NCBI GenBank assembly: GCA_035266845.1
Contig: DATFMP010000020.1
Span: 1-18,575, forward strand
Reading direction: 5' to 3'
Length of the DNA stretch: 18,575 nucleotides
From: DATFMP01 sp035266845
GTDB lineage: Bacteria > SAR324 > JACQKK01
In this document: positions 15,162-18,575 of the stretch, one piece after another
How the letters are laid out: every line of letters begins with the position of its first letter
Numbering within the stretch: position 1 is the first letter of the stretch
Made by a program: the position numbers and the translations under genes
The notes under the pieces: model-generated
Database searches by the model: none
Told to the model about the DNA's origin: nothing
Seen by the model: only the letters and a program-made list of their open reading frames with translations

Positions 15162-15443
15162 CCGCGGCTGATACGCAGCGCTCCGGGTGCCGCCGGCTTC
15201 CCGGCACCATCGATTCCTGCATGCCGCGGACGGCCCGCGCCCCGGCGCTCCTGCCGCCACGCCCCGCCAGGCTTTGTTCTTGTATTGCCTGAGTGCTGTC
15301 AGGGTGCGGCCATTTGTCATTTCGAGGCCCGCAGCGCGGGCCGAGGAATCTGTTTTGTCGTGCGGCACAACAGATTCCTCGCTGCGCTCGGAATGACAGG
15401 CCGGGTTGACCCGGGCGCATCTGCTGGTGTTTCCCAACCAAGC
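15162..15443. other. Convergent intergenic region between GGDEF gene and mutL
   Basis: This 282-bp gap has no coding signal. A 7-bp hairpin with 9-nt loop at 15186-15208 (GGTGCCG/CGGCACC) lies 24 nt after the GGDEF stop and may help terminate transcription, though no T-tract follows. The palindromic repeat at 15315-15398 fills the centre. Confidence 0.5.
15315..15398. repeat. 84-bp palindromic repeat element with terminal TGTCATT/AATGACA
   Basis: The left arm begins TGTCATTTCGAGG and runs on to GCCGAGGAATCTGTT. The right arm, read in reverse complement, is TGTCATTCCGAGCGCAGCG then AGGAATCTGTTG. The arms pair over most of their length around a centre near 15355-15368. The left arm differs by an internal self-complementary block (GCCCGCAGCGCGGGC, 15328-15342) where the right arm has GCGCAGC. 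Elements starting TGTCATTtCGAGCG...GAGGAATCT are widespread in bacterial genomes and behave like REP- or MITE-type palindromes. Here, between two convergent genes, its hairpin could act as a bidirectional transcription stop. Confidence 0.85.
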
Positions 15444-17567
15444 CTAGACGATGCGCTTGAAGCGCTTCTCCAGCTCGCGCAGGGGGAACTCCACCCACAC
15501 GGGCCGGCCGTGGGGGCAGTACAGGTTGATGTCCAGCCCTTCCAGCTGGGCCACCAGCGCGGCCATCTCCTCCCGGCTGAGCACGTCGCCCGCGCGGATG
15601 GCGGCATGACAGGCCACGCGCTCCAGGATCTCGTTGAAGACCTCCTCCAGGCGCCCGCTCTTGCCGAACAGCGCCAGCTCGTCCAGCACCTCCAGGATCA
15701 GCGCCGCCACGTCGCGCCCGCCCAGCAGCGCCGGCACCTGGCGCACCAGGAAGCTGTTGCGCCCGAAGCCCTCGATCTCGAAGCCCAGCCGCGCCCACTG
15801 GGGCAGGTACTGTTCCAGCAGCAGGGCGTTCTGGGCGCTCAGCTCCAGCTGCTGGGGCACCAGGAAGCGCTCGCCGGCCGGCGTGCCCGCGTAGAACTGC
15901 GCGCGGTACTGCTCGAACAGGATGCGCTCGTGGGCGGCGTGTTGATCCACCAGCAGCAGGCCGTCGCCGTGCTGCACGAGCAGGTAGGTGTTGTGGAACT
16001 GCGCCAGCACCACCAGCCCGCCGTCCAGCAGCGCCGCGGACGGCTCCCCGCGGGGATGCCCGCCGGGCGCCAGCGCCCCCGGGCCCAGCCCCGCCGTGAG
16101 CGGCTGGAAGTGGAAGTCGCTGCCCTCGAACGGACGCGCGGCCCCGGCCTGCGAGGGTGCCCCGCCGAGGGCTGGGTGCGGCCGGGCTTCCGGGCCGGAC
16201 AGCGGCGCTTCCCCGCGCAACCCGCGGCCCGGCAGGCCACTGCCCGCTCCACCGTGCAGCCCACTTCGCAGTTCGCCCGGCAGCCCCGCTGAAGCCAGCG
16301 GCGGCGCGGCGCCGTCGTGCACGTGGGCCGGTTCGCGCGTGGGGAAGGCCGCGCCGGGTGCGCTGCCCGGCGTGGGCGCGAAGCCCGGCAGGGCCGCTTG
16401 ACCGTCCGGGCCGGCCTCCGGCGCGCGCCCCGGCCCGCCCGGGAGGGGCGGGGCCTCGGCGTGGAACACCGCCCGCCGGGCGCCATCGCGCAGCTGTCGG
16501 CCGAGCTGATCGGCCAGCACGGTGTGGATGAGCTGCGGGTTGCGCAGACGCACCTCGCTCTTGGCGGGGTGCACGTTCACGTCCACCTCCTCCGGCACCA
16601 GGTCCAGCATCAGCACGTAAGCCGGGTGCCGATTCGTCATCAGCAGGGTGCGGTAGGCCTGGTACACGGCGTGGTTGATGCCCGCGTTCTTGATGGGCCG
16701 CCCGTTGATGAACAGGTACTGCCAGCGCCGGCTGGACTTGGAATGGCTGGGGTGCGAGAGCAGCCCGGCGAAGCGCAGCGCCGGGGCCTCCCCCGCCGCG
16801 GGCAGCAGCCCCTCGTGCAGTTCGCGCCCGAAGAGCTGGTAGACGCGCTCGGCCAGGGTGGCGCAGCGGGGCAGGTCGTGCAGGGGCCGCCCGTTGTGCA
16901 CCAGCCTGAAGTGCACGCCCGGGTGCGCCAGCGCCAGGTTCACGAAGGCCCCCTGCACGTGTTGCAGCTCGGTGGCCGTGGCCCGCAGGAACTTGCGGCG
17001 CGCCGGCACGTTGTGGAACAACTCCTCCACCACCACCTTGGTGCCGCGCGGAAAGCCCACCCGCCCCGTCTCCTGCAGCACGCCGCCTTCCACCGCCAGC
17101 CGCGTGCCGCCCGCCGCCTCGTCCGCACAGGTGACCAGCTCGAAGCGCGAGACGGCCGCGATGGAGGCCAGCGCCTCGCCGCGGAAGCCCAGCGTGGCGA
17201 TGTGGGCCAGTTCCGCCTCCTCGTGCAGCTTGCTGGTGGCGTGGCGTTGGATGGAGCGCAGGGCATCCGCCTCGTCCATGCCGCTGCCGTTGTCCAGCAC
17301 GGTCATGGCGGTCTTGCCGCCCTCGCGCAGGGTCACGGAGATCTGCGTGGCGCCGGCGTCGAGCGCGTTCTCCAGCAGTTCCTTGACCACCGAGGCCGGG
17401 CGCTCCACCACCTCGCCCGCGGCGATCTGGTTGATCAGGCGCTCGGGCAGCAGGCGGATCGGGCGCGGGGGGCGGTAGGCGCGGCCCGGCTCGGCGAGGC
17501 CGGAGCCGGGCCGCACCTCGGCGCCGGGGGCTTCGGGCTGCTCGGACGGGCGAGGCGGTGCGTCCAT
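15444..17567 (-). CDS. mutL: DNA mismatch repair protein MutL, endonuclease type
   Basis: The 707-residue protein couples MutS mismatch recognition to strand removal. The N-terminal GHKL ATPase shows NQIAAGEVVERPASVVKE (46-63; general-base Glu63, Asn67 in ELLENALDAG), DNGSGM, and RHATSKL plus TLGFRGEAL. HNVPARRKFL and DVNVHPAKSEVRL follow. A long Pro/Gly/Ala-rich linker spans about 365-505. The C-terminal domain has the nuclease motif DQHAAHERILFE (541-552), which fits DQHA-x2-E-x4-E, plus ACHAAIRAGD (Cys653) and CPHGRP (684-689). This MutL should nick DNA itself, implying no MutH/Dam-directed system. An unusual 36-residue Pro/Glu/Gly-rich N-terminal extension precedes IRLLPERL; a start at GTG codon 18 is possible, and no ribosome binding site decides it. 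Confidence 0.95.
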   Translation of the reverse strand: MDAPPRPSEQPEAPGAEVRPGSGLAEPGRAYRPPRPIRLLPERLINQIAAGEVVERPASVVKELLENALDAGATQISVTLREGGKTAMTVLDNGSGMDEADALRSIQRHATSKLHEEAELAHIATLGFRGEALASIAAVSRFELVTCADEAAGGTRLAVEGGVLQETGRVGFPRGTKVVVEELFHNVPARRKFLRATATELQHVQGAFVNLALAHPGVHFRLVHNGRPLHDLPRCATLAERVYQLFGRELHEGLLPAAGEAPALRFAGLLSHPSHSKSSRRWQYLFINGRPIKNAGINHAVYQAYRTLLMTNRHPAYVLMLDLVPEEVDVNVHPAKSEVRLRNPQLIHTVLADQLGRQLRDGARRAVFHAEAPPLPGGPGRAPEAGPDGQAALPGFAPTPGSAPGAAFPTREPAHVHDGAAPPLASAGLPGELRSGLHGGAGSGLPGRGLRGEAPLSGPEARPHPALGGAPSQAGAARPFEGSDFHFQPLTAGLGPGALAPGGHPRGEPSAALLDGGLVVLAQFHNTYLLVQHGDGLLLVDQHAAHERILFEQYRAQFYAGTPAGERFLVPQQLELSAQNALLLEQYLPQWARLGFEIEGFGRNSFLVRQVPALLGGRDVAALILEVLDELALFGKSGRLEEVFNEILERVACHAAIRAGDVLSREEMAALVAQLEGLDINLYCPHGRPVWVEFPLRELEKRFKRIV

Positions 17568-17670
17568 GCGGGTCGCCGGCGCGGGTGGCGGAGCGAAGTT
17601 GACGCAACGGGTGGTGGTGCGGCTGCGGCAGAATCCGGGGTGGCGGTGCGGCCCGACCCCTACTCTCTAT

Positions 17671-17699
17671 CGTGTACCCCGGAGCGCCCCCCAGGGCAA
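17671..17699 (-). promoter_or_regulatory. Candidate mutL promoter
   Basis: Reading the minus strand, TTGCCC (complement of 17694-17699), 17 nt, then TACACG (complement of 17671-17676). This would give a leader of about 95 nt before the annotated mutL start. Matches to consensus are partial. Confidence 0.3.
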
Positions 17700-17739
17700 G
17701 CCGACATCCGGCACACCGTGGGGGCGCGGCGGGCTGTGC

Positions 17740-18126
17740 ACGGTGGCGCGGGCGTCCGTGCTCCCGGCGGGCGGGCCGGGAGGCCCGCCCCACCCCACTT
17801 CGGCCGGGCCGCCCAGGCCTCGGTGACGGCGGGCGTCCTTCAGCCGTGCAGACCTGGCCCGGTGGCGCGGGCGTCCCGCCCGCGCGGCGACAGGCCCCAC
17901 TCCCAGCCGGCCAGACCAAGCACGGTGATGCGCTGCGATGCACACCTTGGTGCGGGCGTTCCTCAACCATACAGACCTAGCCCAGTGGTACGAGCATTCT
18001 CGGCCCCAGCGGGCGGGCCGGGAGGCCCGCCCCACCCCACTTCGGCCGGGCCGCCCAGGCCCCGGTGGCGGCGGGCGTCCTTCAGCCGTGCAGACCTGGC
18101 CCGGTGGCGCGGGCGTCCCGCCCGCG
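17740..18126. repeat. Tandem array of GC-rich units of about 121 bp
   Basis: Copy A (17767-17884) and copy C (18009-18126) are 118 bp each and differ at only two positions (17820 T against 18062 C; 17826 A against 18068 G). The space between holds a diverged copy B: its CAGACCTAGCCCAGTGG (from 17972) matches CAGACCTGGCCCGGTGG of A (from 17849) and C (from 18091), so spacing is 123 then 119 bp. A partial unit end (GGTGGCGCGGGCGTCC) stands before copy A at about 17744-17759. Each full unit contains two hairpins: GGCGGGCC-GGGA-GGCCCGCC, and CGCGGGCG-TCC-CGCCCGCG. Confidence 0.85.
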
Positions 18127-18242
18127 TCGTGCCCGTCACGGGCCCGCGCGGTGTCGAACTTGCATCGCTGACGGGCGAGAGGCGGCCCCTGCCCGGCCGC
18201 CGCAGACACCACCGCCGCGAGGCGATCCAGCCCGCCCATGCC

Positions 18243-18575
18243 ATGATTCCGCTCGCCGCCAACCGCCTCCGCTCCGCCGTGCCATCCAGCGCACTGGCGT
18301 GCACCACCCCGCTGGCCCTGTCGCTCTGCGCCGTGTTGGCGCTGCTGGCGGCGCTGGGGCTGGGCGCCACGCCGCTGCGGGCCGCGGACTCGCCCATGGC
18401 GGCCCGGGCGCCGGGTCACGAGGTGGTGTTGGACAGCTGCCTGCACCTGGCCGTGCTGGAGTTCACGGACCGCAACGGCCCGCTGGAACCGGCGGATTGG
18501 GTGACGCTGAAGGTGAGCAACCACTGCCGCGAACCCGTGCGGCATATGCTGGTGGATCTGTACCTGGTGGACGTG
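18243..18575 (+). CDS. Secreted protein of unknown function, 5' part (cut by window end)
   Basis: ATG 18243 opens a frame that stays open for 111 codons to the last base. Third positions are strongly G/C. The product has an N-terminal signal peptide: Arg-containing start, hydrophobic core about 20-45 (LALSLCAVLALLAALGLGAT) and a likely cleavage site after LRA near residue 47. The mature part begins ADSPMAARAPGHEVVLDSC and continues with beta-like sequence (LHLAVLEFTDRNGPLEPADW, VTLKVSNHC, VRHMLVDLYLVDV). The pairs of Cys residues (about 65 and 94) may form a disulfide. GAGGCG at 18219-18224 is a distant, weak ribosome binding site. I do not recognise the family. Confidence 0.65.
   Translation, partial: MIPLAANRLRSAVPSSALACTTPLALSLCAVLALLAALGLGATPLRAADSPMAARAPGHEVVLDSCLHLAVLEFTDRNGPLEPADWVTLKVSNHCREPVRHMLVDLYLVDV

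Larger units (their letters stand above)
17568..18242. other. Gene-free region between divergent genes
   Basis: This 675-bp stretch lies between the mutL start and the start of the last gene. Long open frames cross it on both strands, but they are by-products of extreme GC content and repeat structure; the frames give low-complexity Arg/Pro/Gly peptides. It holds the candidate mutL promoter (17671-17699) and the tandem repeat array (about 17740-18126). Bases 18127-18242 show nothing I can name. Confidence 0.6.

Noticed and set aside
12312..15437. A 1041-codon open frame on the minus strand
   Set aside because: It lies opposite the GGDEF signalling gene, whose domains are unmistakable. The frame gives His/Gln/Leu-rich peptide typical of the antisense of high-GC genes and runs through the palindromic repeat.
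15091..17970. A 959-codon minus-strand frame overlapping mutL
   Set aside because: It is another frame of mutL and the repeat array, with Arg/Pro/Gly-rich peptide and no recognisable motif.
17740..18126. CRISPR array
   Set aside because: Units are about 121 bp, nearly fully repeated rather than short repeats with unique spacers, and highly GC-palindromic.
17667..18545. Minus-strand frames over the repeat array
   Set aside because: They encode repeated peptides (GGPAEVGWGGPPGPPAG type) only because the DNA units repeat; no start with a ribosome binding site and no domain.

Overview
The window is very GC-rich, with a strong preference for G or C at third codon positions. It most likely comes from the chromosome of a gammaproteobacterium (or close relative). 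The evidence is a two-membrane envelope (TonB, a TonB-dependent receptor, lipobox lipoproteins, an outer-membrane barrel protein), an LpoB-family lipoprotein, and a MutL with the endonuclease motif found in bacteria lacking MutH. The species cannot be named from the sequence.

Layout. (1) 1-450: 3' end of a gene for an orphan helical protein; a good sigma70-like promoter lies inside its last codons. (2) 471-5581: a cobalamin riboswitch with a perfect 10-bp closing helix, then four + strand genes: a PP-loop ATPase of the diphthine-ammonia ligase family (COG2102), a small DUF6580-like membrane protein, a TonB protein and a large BtuB-like receptor. Two junctions are ATGA overlaps. This looks like a complete B12-repressed corrinoid capture and handling operon. 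(3) 5582-7104: an MFS exporter-like gene with codon use unlike its neighbours, preceded by a 20-codon leader ORF with a good ribosome binding site. (4) 7105-7417: a gap holding four consecutive perfect hairpins. (5) 7418-8572 (-): an orphan secreted, probably outer-membrane protein, divergent from (6) 8703-10685 (+): an LpoB-type lipoprotein and a COG3014-like lipoprotein. (7) 10879-12273: a stand-alone dihydrolipoyl dehydrogenase. (8) 12489-15161: an 890-residue signalling protein (cNMP-binding, PAS-like, degenerate kinase, receiver, GGDEF). (9) 15162-15443: a convergent gap with an 84-bp palindromic repeat. (10) 15444-17567 (-): mutL. (11) 17568-18242: a gene-free stretch with a tandem array of units of about 121 bp. 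(12) 18243-end: the start of a secreted-protein gene cut by the window edge.

The parts that work together are the B12 operon and the LpoB/COG3014 pair. The operon is the best candidate for a little-described system: it joins receptor, energy transducer and a putative inner-membrane component with an ATP-dependent amide-forming enzyme family whose normal substrate (diphthine on EF2) does not exist in bacteria. The other unexplained structure is non-coding: three unrelated families of hairpin-rich repeats in three intergenic gaps.
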